Shown: piece by piece, positions 1-7,915 of the stretch
Layout: every line of letters starts with the position of its first letter
Numbering within the stretch: the first letter of the stretch is position 1
Source of the DNA: Mycobacterium sp. GA-2829
GTDB taxonomy: Bacteria > Actinomycetota > Actinomycetes > Mycobacteriales > Mycobacteriaceae
NCBI RefSeq assembly: GCF_001499965.1
Contig: NZ_LQIT01000015.1
Coordinates: forward strand, 41,517-105,516
Direction of reading: 5' to 3'
Length of the DNA stretch: 64,000 bases
Notes under the pieces: model-generated
Told to the model about the DNA's origin: nothing
Database searches by the model: none
Seen by the model: the letters and a program-made list of their open reading frames with translations, nothing else
Position numbers and translations under genes: made by a program

Positions 1-38
1 CTACCTGGGCTCGATGAAGCCGTAGCGGCGACGGCGGC

Positions 39-809
39 TCAGTGGGCGGTCCACCCACCGTCGACCAGCAGAGAGGTACCGGTGGTCAGGGCTGACGCGG
101 GGCAGGCCAGGTAGGCGACGGCGGCCGCGACTTCGTCCACCGTGCCGAGCCTGCGCATCGGAATCTCCCCCAGCACCCAGTCCCTGAACTCCGGCCTCGC
201 GAGGCTCTGGGCCGTCAACTCGGTTTCCACGAACGTCGGCGCGACGGTGTTCACCCGGATTCCCTCGGCCGCCAGTTCCAGTGCCAGTGCCTTCGTCATC
301 CCTTCGAGCGCCCACTTCGAAGCGCAGTACATGGTCCGTTGGGGGCCGCCGACGTGTCCCATCTGCGAGCCGATCGAGACGATGGATCCGCCGTCTCCGT
401 GCTCGCGCATACGGGCGACCGCCTGCTGCGTGACGAACAGGACGGCCCCGACGTTGACGTCCATGACGGCGGCGTACGTGTCCCGGGTGATGTCGTCGAC
501 GAGTTGGGCGATGTTGCGCCCGGCGCTGTTGACCAGCACGTCGACACGCTGACCGGTCATCAGCGATGCCACGAAGGCGCCGTCGGTCACGTCGCCGGCG
601 TGCACCTCGGCCGATCCGCCGTGGTCACCGACCATACGGGCGGTTTCGTGGAGGTTCTCCGCGGTTCGACCGACGAGGTGAACGGTGGCGCCCAGCCGGG
701 CGAGCGCGACGGCCGACGCCCGGCCGATCCCGGAGCCGGCACCCGTCACCCACGCGTGCTTGCCGGCGAGGGATGTCCCCCCGACCAGGGCGTCCACCGC
801 TGAACTCAC
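39..809 (-). CDS. SDR family NAD(P)-dependent oxidoreductase
   Basis: A 256-residue classical short-chain dehydrogenase/reductase, probably a cytosolic alcohol/ketone oxidoreductase. Visible motifs are the cofactor glycine motif TGAGSGIG (residues 22-29), an NSAG variant of NNAG near 94-97, Ser148 and the YCASK active site (Tyr161, Lys165), and the C-terminal LLVDGGW typical of the family. I chose the GTG at 809 because it overlaps the stop of the upstream cyclase gene by four bases (GTGA); the frame stays open further upstream but that part reads as a shadow of the cyclase gene. The two genes are therefore translationally coupled and probably act in one pathway. The substrate cannot be told from sequence. 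Confidence 0.9.
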   Translation of the reverse strand: MSSAVDALVGGTSLAGKHAWVTGAGSGIGRASAVALARLGATVHLVGRTAENLHETARMVGDHGGSAEVHAGDVTDGAFVASLMTGQRVDVLVNSAGRNIAQLVDDITRDTYAAVMDVNVGAVLFVTQQAVARMREHGDGGSIVSIGSQMGHVGGPQRTMYCASKWALEGMTKALALELAAEGIRVNTVAPTFVETELTAQSLARPEFRDWVLGEIPMRRLGTVDEVAAAVAYLACPASALTTGTSLLVDGGWTAH

Positions 810-1777
810 TTGATGGCCTGCGGGTTCACCGGCGAGCCGACCGCACCGGGGATCACCAGCGGGGGTCCTACGAGGAGGAACTCGTACTGGCCGTCGCCGG
901 CGCAATCGTCAGCCAGCGCGTCGAGGTACCAGATCTCGCCGACGAGCAGCCCCATGGACACGATCATCACGAGGTGCAGGGGCTGGAACGTCCCCTCGAG
1001 CTCGTTGGGCCGGACCTCGGCGCCCCAGGTGTCGGTCGCGATCCCCGCGACCTCCTTGTCGTACAACCATCGCGCCACCGACAGCGACAACCCGGGGGCA
1101 TCGCCGGCGGAGTAGCCGCCCCAGCCGGGCAGGTTGCGACGCGCGGCCATGTCGCCGGTCCGGATCAACACGATGTCCCCGCGTCCCACGGTGACCCCGT
1201 GGAATTCGCACGCCTCATCCAGGTCCTCCGGGTAGATCGCCTCCCCCGGCTCGAGGTGCGTCTTGCCCTTCACCCGCGGGATGTCCAACAGCACACCGCG
1301 TGTCACGATCGTCGGCATGTGCTCGACGCCGCCGCGTGCGGCACCCGACGACGTCACCTCACCGGCACTGAACCCGTTGAACATCTTGCCGTCGCGGAAG
1401 ATGTGCCCGAGCGCATCCCACTGCGTTCCCCCCTGCAGGAACAGGAACAGGCTGTCGTCGGCGAAACCCCAACCCAGCGGGTCGGCACTGTAGGTCTGCG
1501 TACCCGCCAGGTGGTCGGTGCCGGTCGCCGCCATCTGGTGCACGGGGTTGACGCGTCCGAACGCGCCGGTCTGCGGGCCCGCCCCGTCGAGCGGGAGCTG
1601 AAGTGAGATCGCCTTACCGGTCCGCACCATCGTGGCGGCGGCACTGATCACGTCGGGGGTGATGAAGTTCAGTGTGCCCCTTTGGTCTTCGGTCCCCCAG
1701 CGTCCCCAGTTGTTGCAGGACTCGTACAGCTCGTGGAAGAGGTCGAAGGTGATGGACTGTTGCTGGCTGGTGGTCAT
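806..1777 (-). CDS. Cyclase family protein (kynurenine-formamidase fold) with altered metal motif
   Basis: A 323-residue member of the putative cyclase family (Pfam PF04199), metal-dependent hydrolases that include bacterial kynurenine formamidase. The family motif HxGTHxDxxxH appears here as QGGTQWDALGH (residues 115-125), so the first two histidines are glutamine while Asp121 and His125 remain. Other subfamilies of this fold also deviate here, so it may still be an active hydrolase or dehydratase with different metal binding. The ATG at 1777 begins a compact N-terminus (MTTSQQQS). It is the first gene of a two-gene unit with the SDR gene. The substrate is unknown; an amide, lactone or cyclic intermediate is an inference from the family. 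Confidence 0.85.
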   Translation of the reverse strand: MTTSQQQSITFDLFHELYESCNNWGRWGTEDQRGTLNFITPDVISAAATMVRTGKAISLQLPLDGAGPQTGAFGRVNPVHQMAATGTDHLAGTQTYSADPLGWGFADDSLFLFLQGGTQWDALGHIFRDGKMFNGFSAGEVTSSGAARGGVEHMPTIVTRGVLLDIPRVKGKTHLEPGEAIYPEDLDEACEFHGVTVGRGDIVLIRTGDMAARRNLPGWGGYSAGDAPGLSLSVARWLYDKEVAGIATDTWGAEVRPNELEGTFQPLHLVMIVSMGLLVGEIWYLDALADDCAGDGQYEFLLVGPPLVIPGAVGSPVNPQAIK

Positions 1778-1872
1778 GGCGGAAATCTACGGCGCACAGC
1801 GTTCCATCGATTGCTCTCAAAGACGAGAAGTCGGGCCCGACGACTCGACGATCAGAGGAAGCGCGCGGCGAG

Positions 1873-3438
1873 CTACCGCAGGAGCAGTTCGCACAGGAGC
1901 CGCTCCGCCGGATCGTCGAGGTCGATACCCGAGATCGCCTGTATGCGCTTCAGCCGGTACCGCAATGTGGTGACGTGGACGTTCATCCGCCGTGCCGCGG
2001 CGACGACGTTGCCGAACGCCGACAGGTACGCCGTGAGCGTCGCGGTGTAGTCCGAACCGCTTGCCTCGTCTTCGGCGCGTAGGCGGGCGAGCTTCGGGTA
2101 GTCGATCCCCGTGGACGTCACGAACTGCGAGACGCGCGACAGTGCGATCCGCGCCAACGCGTCATCGTAGGTGGTCACCGTGAGATCGGCTGTGGGAGAA
2201 CAGGTCTCGAAGACCTCGTCGACTTGGCGGCGCGCGGCGGGAATGTCGTGCAGCTGGCCGACGGTGCGGCTCAGCGACACTTGGACGCCGCGTCCCAGCA
2301 GTGCCCGCCGTACGTGTTCACCGGCCGCGGAGGCGAAATCACCCAGCCGCGCGTCGGAGCTCTCGCCCTCATGGGCGAGCACGCAGTACACGGTGTGCCC
2401 GATCGTCGTGGTCGCCGCGCGCCGACGGTAGGACTGGCAGTACATGCGCAGCGATTCGACGGTCCGGTTTCGGTCGAGGTTCGTCAGCAACGCGTCCGGG
2501 AAGGCACGCAGGCCGAGGACGGTGTACCCGGCAGCGGGCGACAGCCCGTACTCCTCGGCCGTGGATCGCGGGATGGTGCCCTGCTCCAGCAACAGACGCA
2601 TCTGCCTGTTCTGCATCGCACGTCGTTGGAAGCCTGCCTCCTGATGCCGCAGGAGGAACGGCGCCGCGGTGCGGGCTGCGGCGATCATCCGCCCTTGGAT
2701 GTCGTCCGGTAACGGCTTCTCCCCCTCGGCCACCCACAACACACCGAGCAGGAATCGTTCTGCGCGAATCGAACACAACAGGCGGCGCTTCGCCTCGAAG
2801 GGGCCGTCGTCGACGGTCACCACCTCGTCGGTGCCGAGCAGTGTGTCGATGACACCGAGGGACTCCAGGTGCTTGAGCCAGTCGTCAGGAATGCGACGAC
2901 CGAGGATCGCGATGTCGCGGCCGCGGTCGACCTGCCCGGTGGAACTCGAGTAGGACAGCACACGGAACTTCGCATCCTCGATGATCACGTGGCCGCCGAG
3001 CATCTCGGCGAGCGACTCAGCAAGACCCGCCAAGTCCTCCACTGCCACACCGGATTCGCGGATCTCATCGGTGTCGACCTGAGAGACGAGATCGCGGATC
3101 AGGTCGGAGAGCGTCAGCCACGGCACATCGGGACTGCGCTCGAGCAGGCCGACCCCGGCCTGCACCGCCGCCGAGCGAACAGCATCCCGCACGCCACCGG
3201 GGATGGGGCCGAGGACCACCACGCAGGTGCCCATGGCGGCAGACCGGGTGATCACATCGGGCCAATCGGTCGGTGATGCGCCCACCAGCAGCAGCACCTC
3301 CGGGCACACGTCCGACGCTGCGTCGAACACCCCGACCGATCGGATCCTGGTGTTCGCATCGCCGGAGGGGACCACCGTCGTCACCACGTCCTCACCGAGT
3401 AGGCGAGCGACGTCCGGGGGGTTGAGCGCGGTGGTCAC
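1873..3438 (-). CDS. PucR family transcriptional regulator
   Basis: A 521-residue PucR/CdaR-type regulator starting at a GTG. The N-terminal part (about residues 1-120) matches the PucR N-terminal domain, a GGDEF-like region lies in the middle, and the C-terminus carries the PucR helix-turn-helix (about 455-515) with NVVAAARRMNVHVTTLRYRL. Members usually control catabolism of purines, amino acids or other nitrogenous compounds in response to a ligand. The gene lies between the cyclase/SDR pair and a divergent amidohydrolase and probably controls one or both. An inverted repeat CCTCC-GATT-GGAGG lies in the shared upstream region and is a candidate site for it. Confidence 0.88.
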   Translation of the reverse strand: MTTALNPPDVARLLGEDVVTTVVPSGDANTRIRSVGVFDAASDVCPEVLLLVGASPTDWPDVITRSAAMGTCVVVLGPIPGGVRDAVRSAAVQAGVGLLERSPDVPWLTLSDLIRDLVSQVDTDEIRESGVAVEDLAGLAESLAEMLGGHVIIEDAKFRVLSYSSSTGQVDRGRDIAILGRRIPDDWLKHLESLGVIDTLLGTDEVVTVDDGPFEAKRRLLCSIRAERFLLGVLWVAEGEKPLPDDIQGRMIAAARTAAPFLLRHQEAGFQRRAMQNRQMRLLLEQGTIPRSTAEEYGLSPAAGYTVLGLRAFPDALLTNLDRNRTVESLRMYCQSYRRRAATTTIGHTVYCVLAHEGESSDARLGDFASAAGEHVRRALLGRGVQVSLSRTVGQLHDIPAARRQVDEVFETCSPTADLTVTTYDDALARIALSRVSQFVTSTGIDYPKLARLRAEDEASGSDYTATLTAYLSAFGNVVAAARRMNVHVTTLRYRLKRIQAISGIDLDDPAERLLCELLLR

Positions 3439-3504
3439 CCCGTCAGTGTGCCGGACCCAGCGCGCCGGCTGTTAACCCTTCGTAGCGCGGCGACAGTCCA
3501 TCTT

Positions 3505-3518
3505 CCTCCGATTGGAGG
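3505..3518. promoter_or_regulatory. Inverted repeat in the pucR/amidohydrolase divergent region
   Basis: CCTCC, four bases GATT, then GGAGG form a 14-bp inverted repeat. It lies 67 bp upstream of the PucR start and 77 bp upstream of the chosen amidohydrolase start. The position between divergent genes suggests an operator, perhaps for PucR, but no consensus supports this directly. Confidence 0.35.
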
Positions 3519-3594
3519 AGCAGCGCTCGCTCGGCGCCTCCTACACTTCAGCGAGCCGGCACGAAACGCGACGACGAAAGAGACTGGAATCCAC

Positions 3595-4581
3595 GTGACG
3601 ACCCCGCCCACGCTCGCACCGGGCCACATCGACATCCACGCACATCTGCTGCCGGAGGACTGCTACGAGATTCCGGGCGCCGACGGTGCCCGCCACCTGG
3701 CGGAGCGTGGCGCCGACGAGCTCCACCTCGGTGACTTTCCCATCGCAGTGACCCGCGATCAGATCTCCGGTGTCCCGCGCATCCTGGCCGATATGGACGA
3801 CGAAGACATCGCGGTTCGGGTGGTGTCCGCACCGCCCTACGCATTCGCCGTCACCGCCGCGCCCGACGCCGCCGCCGACTACGCGCGCAGGGTCAACGTG
3901 GGGCTCATGCGGATGTGCGAGAAGGATTCCGATCGCCTCGTTCCCCTGGGCGTGCTGCCGCTGCAGGACCGCAGCGCAACGGCGGCGGAGGTGAAACAGC
4001 TTGTCGCCGACGGCGTCCGGGGTGTCTCGGTACCGCCGGTCGTCGGTTCGCTCACGCTGGGGGATCCCGAGCTGCACCACGTACTGGACAGTTGCGCAGA
4101 GGCCGGCCTCGCGGTGCTGGTGCATCCGACGCAGCAGCCGAGGCCCGGCTTCAACCACCACTACCTGCAGAATCTGATCGGCAACCCCGTCGAGTCGGCG
4201 ACGGCGATCGCCTCGATCCTGCTCGGTGGCACCTTCGACCGCGCACCGTCCCTGCGCATCGCGTTCGTGCACGGCGCCGGGGTGGCGCCCGCGCTGCTGG
4301 GGCGCTGGGACCATGGGTGGCGCATGCGCCGGGACGTATCGGCCGACAGCGCCACACCTCCCAGCGAGGTGTTCCGTGAGCACGTCTACGCCGATTGCCT
4401 GGCCCATTCGGTCGAGGCCGGCGAACTCCTGTGTAAGACCGTGCACCCCGACCGCATCACCCTCGGCTCCGATTACCCGTTCGACATGGCCGATCAGCAC
4501 CCGGTCCGCTCAGCCACCGCGCTGGGGCTCGACCGAGATGTGTTGCGCGCCAACGCGCTCAGGTGGCTGGACTGGTCGTGA
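3595..4581 (+). CDS. Amidohydrolase family protein (ACMSD-like metal-dependent hydrolase/decarboxylase)
   Basis: A 328-residue amidohydrolase_2 family protein (TIM barrel). The expected metal ligands are visible: HAH at residues 15-17 (IDIHAHLLP), a His in VLVHPTQQ in the middle, a His in AFVHGAG, and the Asp of LGSDYPFDM near the C-terminus. The family includes aminocarboxymuconate semialdehyde decarboxylase and related decarboxylases and hydrolases. I chose the GTG at 3595, which starts just before the first beta strand and has a purine-rich GAAAGAG about 13 bases upstream; the frame is open earlier but that sequence is not protein-like. It is divergent from pucR and convergent with lacI. 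The reaction, hydrolysis or non-oxidative decarboxylation, is not settled. Confidence 0.85.
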   Translation: MTTPPTLAPGHIDIHAHLLPEDCYEIPGADGARHLAERGADELHLGDFPIAVTRDQISGVPRILADMDDEDIAVRVVSAPPYAFAVTAAPDAAADYARRVNVGLMRMCEKDSDRLVPLGVLPLQDRSATAAEVKQLVADGVRGVSVPPVVGSLTLGDPELHHVLDSCAEAGLAVLVHPTQQPRPGFNHHYLQNLIGNPVESATAIASILLGGTFDRAPSLRIAFVHGAGVAPALLGRWDHGWRMRRDVSADSATPPSEVFREHVYADCLAHSVEAGELLCKTVHPDRITLGSDYPFDMADQHPVRSATALGLDRDVLRANALRWLDWS

Positions 4582-4590
4582 CCCCGTCGA

Positions 4591-5583
4591 TCAGCCGGGG
4601 CGGTGGTGTGATCCTCGGACCACCATGAGTGGTTCGAGGATCACCTCGCGGAACGGGGACTCCGGGTCGGTGATGCGGTCGACCATCAGATCCGCTGCCG
4701 TCTGCGCCATCGACGTCACATCACATCGCACGGTGGTCAGGTCGACCAGCTCCCAGGACGCCATGGCGATGTCGTCGAACCCGATGACGGTCAGGTCTTC
4801 GCCGACGCGACAGCCCTGTGCCCGCGCCGCATTCAACGCCCCGAGGGCGATCACGTCGTTGCCGCAGAAGACCGCGGTCGGGCGGCGCCGTCTGCGCAGC
4901 AACCGCGCGACGCCGTCGTAGCCGGTCTCGAAGGTGAAGGCCCCACGGCGAACACTGGATTCGGGCAGGTTCAGGCCGCGCTGACTCAGCCCCTGGCGGA
5001 ACCCGAGTTCGCGGTCACGTCCGGTACTCGTGTCGGGCGGTCCGAAGATTGCGGCGACATTCCGGTGGCCGAGTTCGCACAGGAACTCCGCGGCGAGTCG
5101 GCCGCCGGCGATGTTGTCGACCGTGCTGCGGTCGCAGTCGACCCCGTCGACGGAGCGGTTGACGAGCACGAAGGGTACGCCGCGGGCGCGCAGATCGGCG
5201 GGTAACCGAGAGCGAAGGTGCGCTGTCGCGATGATCGCGCCGTCGATGACCCCGCGCGGAAGGCTGTCGGCCGCACCGGCGGCGTCCGGCTCCGTCAACA
5301 GAATGGTGCGAAAGCCGCGTTCTTCCAACTTCTTTCGCACCGGCTCGACAAGCGCCGGATAGAACGGGTTCGTCAGGTCCTCGGTGAACACCCCGACAGA
5401 CCGGGCTTGCCGGGTCGACAGCGACCGTCCCGCTTCACTCGGAACATAGGCCAGCGCCTCGGCCGCCTCCCGCACTCTGGCAACGGTCTCCGGCGCGATC
5501 CCTGGCACGCCCCGCAGCGCCCGGGACACCGTCGACTGCGAGACGCCGGCGATCTTGGCGACGTCATGACTGGTGAACGCCAC
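4591..5583 (-). CDS. LacI family transcriptional regulator
   Basis: A 330-residue LacI/GalR regulator. The N-terminal HTH reads DVAKIAGVSQSTVSRALRG (about residues 7-25) with the hinge helix following, and the rest is a periplasmic-binding-protein-like effector domain. The GTG start at 5583 has GGAG eight bases upstream. It is divergent from the histidinol-dehydrogenase-like gene. Two copies of a GC(A/C)TACGTATGC palindrome lie between them: one 14 bp upstream of this start and one inside the promoter of the divergent gene. Repression of the neighbour and autoregulation are therefore likely. The inducing ligand is unknown. Confidence 0.92.
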   Translation of the reverse strand: MAFTSHDVAKIAGVSQSTVSRALRGVPGIAPETVARVREAAEALAYVPSEAGRSLSTRQARSVGVFTEDLTNPFYPALVEPVRKKLEERGFRTILLTEPDAAGAADSLPRGVIDGAIIATAHLRSRLPADLRARGVPFVLVNRSVDGVDCDRSTVDNIAGGRLAAEFLCELGHRNVAAIFGPPDTSTGRDRELGFRQGLSQRGLNLPESSVRRGAFTFETGYDGVARLLRRRRRPTAVFCGNDVIALGALNAARAQGCRVGEDLTVIGFDDIAMASWELVDLTTVRCDVTSMAQTAADLMVDRITDPESPFREVILEPLMVVRGSHHRPG

Positions 5584-5596
5584 TCTCGATGCTCCT

Positions 5597-5608
5597 GCCT
5601 ACGTATGC
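5597..5608. promoter_or_regulatory. Second LacI operator candidate
   Basis: GCCTACGTATGC matches 11 of 12 bases of the core GCATACGTATGC found in the operator at 5673-5690. It lies 14 bp upstream of the lacI start codon, where a bound repressor would block lacI transcription or join the distal site by looping. The two centres are 79 bp apart. Confidence 0.6.
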
Positions 5609-5666
5609 GTGCACTGTTACCCGCGCCGATCATCTTTCCTGATCACCCAGTCGATTTCCATCACCA

Positions 5667-5696
5667 TTGACTTTTGCATACGTATGCAAATATGGT
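5667..5696 (+). promoter_or_regulatory. Promoter of the hisD-like gene with LacI operator filling the spacer
   Basis: TTGACT (5667-5672) and TATGGT (5691-5696) look like sigma-A type -35 and -10 boxes. The spacer is exactly 18 bp and consists wholly of the perfect palindrome TTTGCATACGTATGCAAA (5673-5690), whose centre TACGTA has the symmetry expected of LacI-family operators. The start codon is 42 bases further on, leaving room for a leader of about 35 bases with an AAGGGGAG ribosome binding site. Repressor binding would exclude RNA polymerase. Confidence 0.75.
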
Positions 5697-5737
5697 CGCC
5701 GTCACAGCCACAACCGACGCAAGGGGAGTTCTTTCAC

Positions 5738-7081
5738 ATGGGCCAGGTACTCAAGGGCGCGGCGGTCAATACCGCAGGCGCCGAACGCAACACAGACATC
5801 ATGTCGACCGTCACCGGCGTCATCGCCGATATCCGCCGCCGTGGCGACGAAGCCGTCCGGGAGTACTCCGCGCGCTTCGACAACTGGAACCCGGACAGCT
5901 TCCGGCTCACGCCGGAGCAGATCGCCGACATCATCGCGACGGTGCCGCGGCAGACCATCGAGGACATCGAACTCGCGCAGCGCAATGTGCGGCGGTTCGC
6001 CGAACACCAGCTGGCCTCGATCCGCGACTTCGAGGTGGAGACCGAACCCGGCGTGTTCCTCGGACAGCGCAACATTCCGGTGACGGCCGCGGGCGCCTAC
6101 ATCCCCGGTGGCCGTTACCCCCTGGTGGCTTCGGCCCACATGACGATCGTCACCGCGAAGGTGGCCGGGGTCGAACGGGTCACCGCGTGCACGCCGCCGA
6201 TCCGCGGCGAGGTCCCCGCGGCGACGGTGGCCGCGATGAGCCTGGCGGGCGCCGATGAGATCTACCTGCTCGGCGGCGTCCAGGCCGTCGCAGCGATGGC
6301 GATCGGCACCGAGTCCATCGGCAAGGTCGACCTGCTGGCCGGACCGGGCAATGCCTTCGTCGCCGAGGCGAAGCGGCAGTTGTTCGGCGAGGTGGGCATC
6401 GACCTCTTCGCCGGGCCCACCGAGACATTGATCGTGGCGGACGATACGGCCGATCCGTTCATCGTCGCGGTCGACCTGCTGTCGCAGGCCGAACACGGAC
6501 CCGACTCCCCCGCCATCCTCATCACCACGTCAGAGGCGCTGGGTCGCGAGGTGATCGATCTGGTCGACGACATCCTGCCGACGATGTCGACCCGCGACTA
6601 CGCCGAAGCGGCGTGGCGGGACCACGGACAGGTGATCGTCGCCCGCAGTCTCGACGAGGCGTACGAACTCGCCGATGAAACCGCGAGCGAACACGTCCAG
6701 ATCCTGACCGCGACACCACGCGACGCCCTGACAGCGATGCGCAACTACGGTGCGATCTTCCTCGGCGAGGGCACGTGTGTGTCCTACGGCGACAAGGTGA
6801 TCGGGACCAACCACACCCTGCCCACCCGCGGCGCGGCGCGATACACCGGCGGATTGTGGGTGGGCAAGTACCTCAAAACGGTGACCTATCAGGAGGTCAC
6901 CGATCAAGCCGCCAGCGCGGGACTCGGCGAGGTGCTCGGCCGCGCAGCGCGGGTCGAGTTTTTCGAGGGACATGCCCGCTCCGGTGACGTGCGGGCGACC
7001 AAGTACGCCGGCGCTCCCCTGCCGTGGGCACCCGACAGCGCCCCTGCCTGGGCGAAGACGCAGGTCAACGCGCAGGTGTGA
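5738..7081 (+). CDS. Histidinol dehydrogenase-like NAD-dependent dehydrogenase (catabolic paralog)
   Basis: A 447-residue protein of the histidinol dehydrogenase superfamily. All catalytic and zinc positions of HisD are visible: Gln250 and His253 (LSQAEHG), Glu318-His319 (SEHVQIL), Asp352 (YGDKVIGTNHTLPT) and His412 (EGHARSGD). No other histidine biosynthesis gene is nearby and a LacI repressor controls it, so it is more likely a catabolic alcohol dehydrogenase. Characterised relatives include HpsN, which oxidises dihydroxypropanesulfonate to sulfolactate. The ATG at 5738 has AAGGGGAG ten bases upstream; an open extension to 5573 crosses the promoter and is not coding. True HisD is the alternative and less likely. 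Confidence 0.85.
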   Translation: MGQVLKGAAVNTAGAERNTDIMSTVTGVIADIRRRGDEAVREYSARFDNWNPDSFRLTPEQIADIIATVPRQTIEDIELAQRNVRRFAEHQLASIRDFEVETEPGVFLGQRNIPVTAAGAYIPGGRYPLVASAHMTIVTAKVAGVERVTACTPPIRGEVPAATVAAMSLAGADEIYLLGGVQAVAAMAIGTESIGKVDLLAGPGNAFVAEAKRQLFGEVGIDLFAGPTETLIVADDTADPFIVAVDLLSQAEHGPDSPAILITTSEALGREVIDLVDDILPTMSTRDYAEAAWRDHGQVIVARSLDEAYELADETASEHVQILTATPRDALTAMRNYGAIFLGEGTCVSYGDKVIGTNHTLPTRGAARYTGGLWVGKYLKTVTYQEVTDQAASAGLGEVLGRAARVEFFEGHARSGDVRATKYAGAPLPWAPDSAPAWAKTQVNAQV

Positions 7082-7110
7082 GGCCGATCATCCAGCGAGG
7101 TCCGAAGTGA

Positions 7111-7139
7111 TTGACAACACAAATTCGGATGTATACATT
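7111..7139 (+). promoter_or_regulatory. Promoter and palindromic operator of the GntR-led operon
   Basis: TTGACA (7111-7116) is followed 17 bases later by TACATT (7134-7139), or 15 bases later by TATACA (7132-7137). The perfect palindrome ATGTATACAT (7129-7138) overlaps the -10 box. GntR regulators of the FadR/FCD class commonly bind sites with a TGTATACA-like core, so autoregulation by the gene just downstream is likely. The GntR start codon lies 30 bases after the -10. Confidence 0.65.
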
Positions 7140-7168
7140 TCCTGCAGTTGGTAGACAAGGAGATCCAA

Positions 7169-7915
7169 ATGGCATACACCAGTGCTGCCAGTCGCATCGC
7201 GGCGGAACTGCGAATCGAGATCCTGCAGGGCCAGATCGCACCCGGGTCACGGCTGTCGCAGCTGAGCATCGCCGAGCGGTTCGGGGTGAGCCGCATCCCC
7301 GTTCGCGATGCACTGCAGATGCTCGCCGGCGAAGGTTTGGTGCACCCCAGTTCCAACGCCACCGCCGTGGTCATCGGCATGTCGATCCCGGAACTCCAGG
7401 AGCTCTACGAACTGCGGGAAGCGGTCGAGCCGCTGGCCACCCAGATCGCGGTCCCGAAGGTCGGCAGGGCCGACATCCTGATGATGCGCAAGCAGATGGC
7501 GGTCATGGAGACCAGTAGCGAGACGCCGATCTGGTTGGCCGCCAACGCGGAATTCCACGCCGCGATCTACAAGCGGGCGGGACGTCCCCGAATGATCGAC
7601 CTCGTCGAACAGCTACGCCGGCTCACCGACCGTTACCTGTTCATGCACCTGGAGGTGATCGGTCAGACCGAGCACCTGCACGCCGAACACGCCGCAATCC
7701 TCAGCGCGGTAGAGAGCGGCGACCCGGGGTTGGCGGCCAAGCTCACTCGCGAACACCTGGCGACCTCGCACGACTTCATCCTGTCCTACCTGTTGGAGCA
7801 CCCGTCCGCGACCGGGGGCGACGACCTCATCAGCTACCACGATCGCGATCAGCAAGCATCCGCACCCTCGGCAACGACGCCAAGGGGCGACAGAACGAAG
7901 GGAACACAATCGTGA
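7169..7915 (+). CDS. GntR family regulator, FadR/FCD subfamily
   Basis: A 248-residue regulator. The N-terminal winged helix shows the GntR signature RIAAELRIEILQGQIAPGSR and SIAERFGVSRIPVRDALQML (about residues 9-50), and an all-helical FCD ligand-binding domain follows (about 80-215). The ATG at 7169 has AAGGAG seven bases upstream; an in-frame start at 7148 lacks such a site. Its stop overlaps the GTG of the substrate-binding protein gene by four bases, so it is the first gene of the transporter operon. It probably binds the palindrome in its own promoter and responds to the transported compound or a breakdown product. Confidence 0.92.
   Translation: MAYTSAASRIAAELRIEILQGQIAPGSRLSQLSIAERFGVSRIPVRDALQMLAGEGLVHPSSNATAVVIGMSIPELQELYELREAVEPLATQIAVPKVGRADILMMRKQMAVMETSSETPIWLAANAEFHAAIYKRAGRPRMIDLVEQLRRLTDRYLFMHLEVIGQTEHLHAEHAAILSAVESGDPGLAAKLTREHLATSHDFILSYLLEHPSATGGDDLISYHDRDQQASAPSATTPRGDRTKGTQS

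Noticed and set aside
1..38. Start of another gene at the left edge
   Set aside because: The 38 bases after the SDR stop contain no start codon with a ribosome binding site and no readable protein motif; too short to call.
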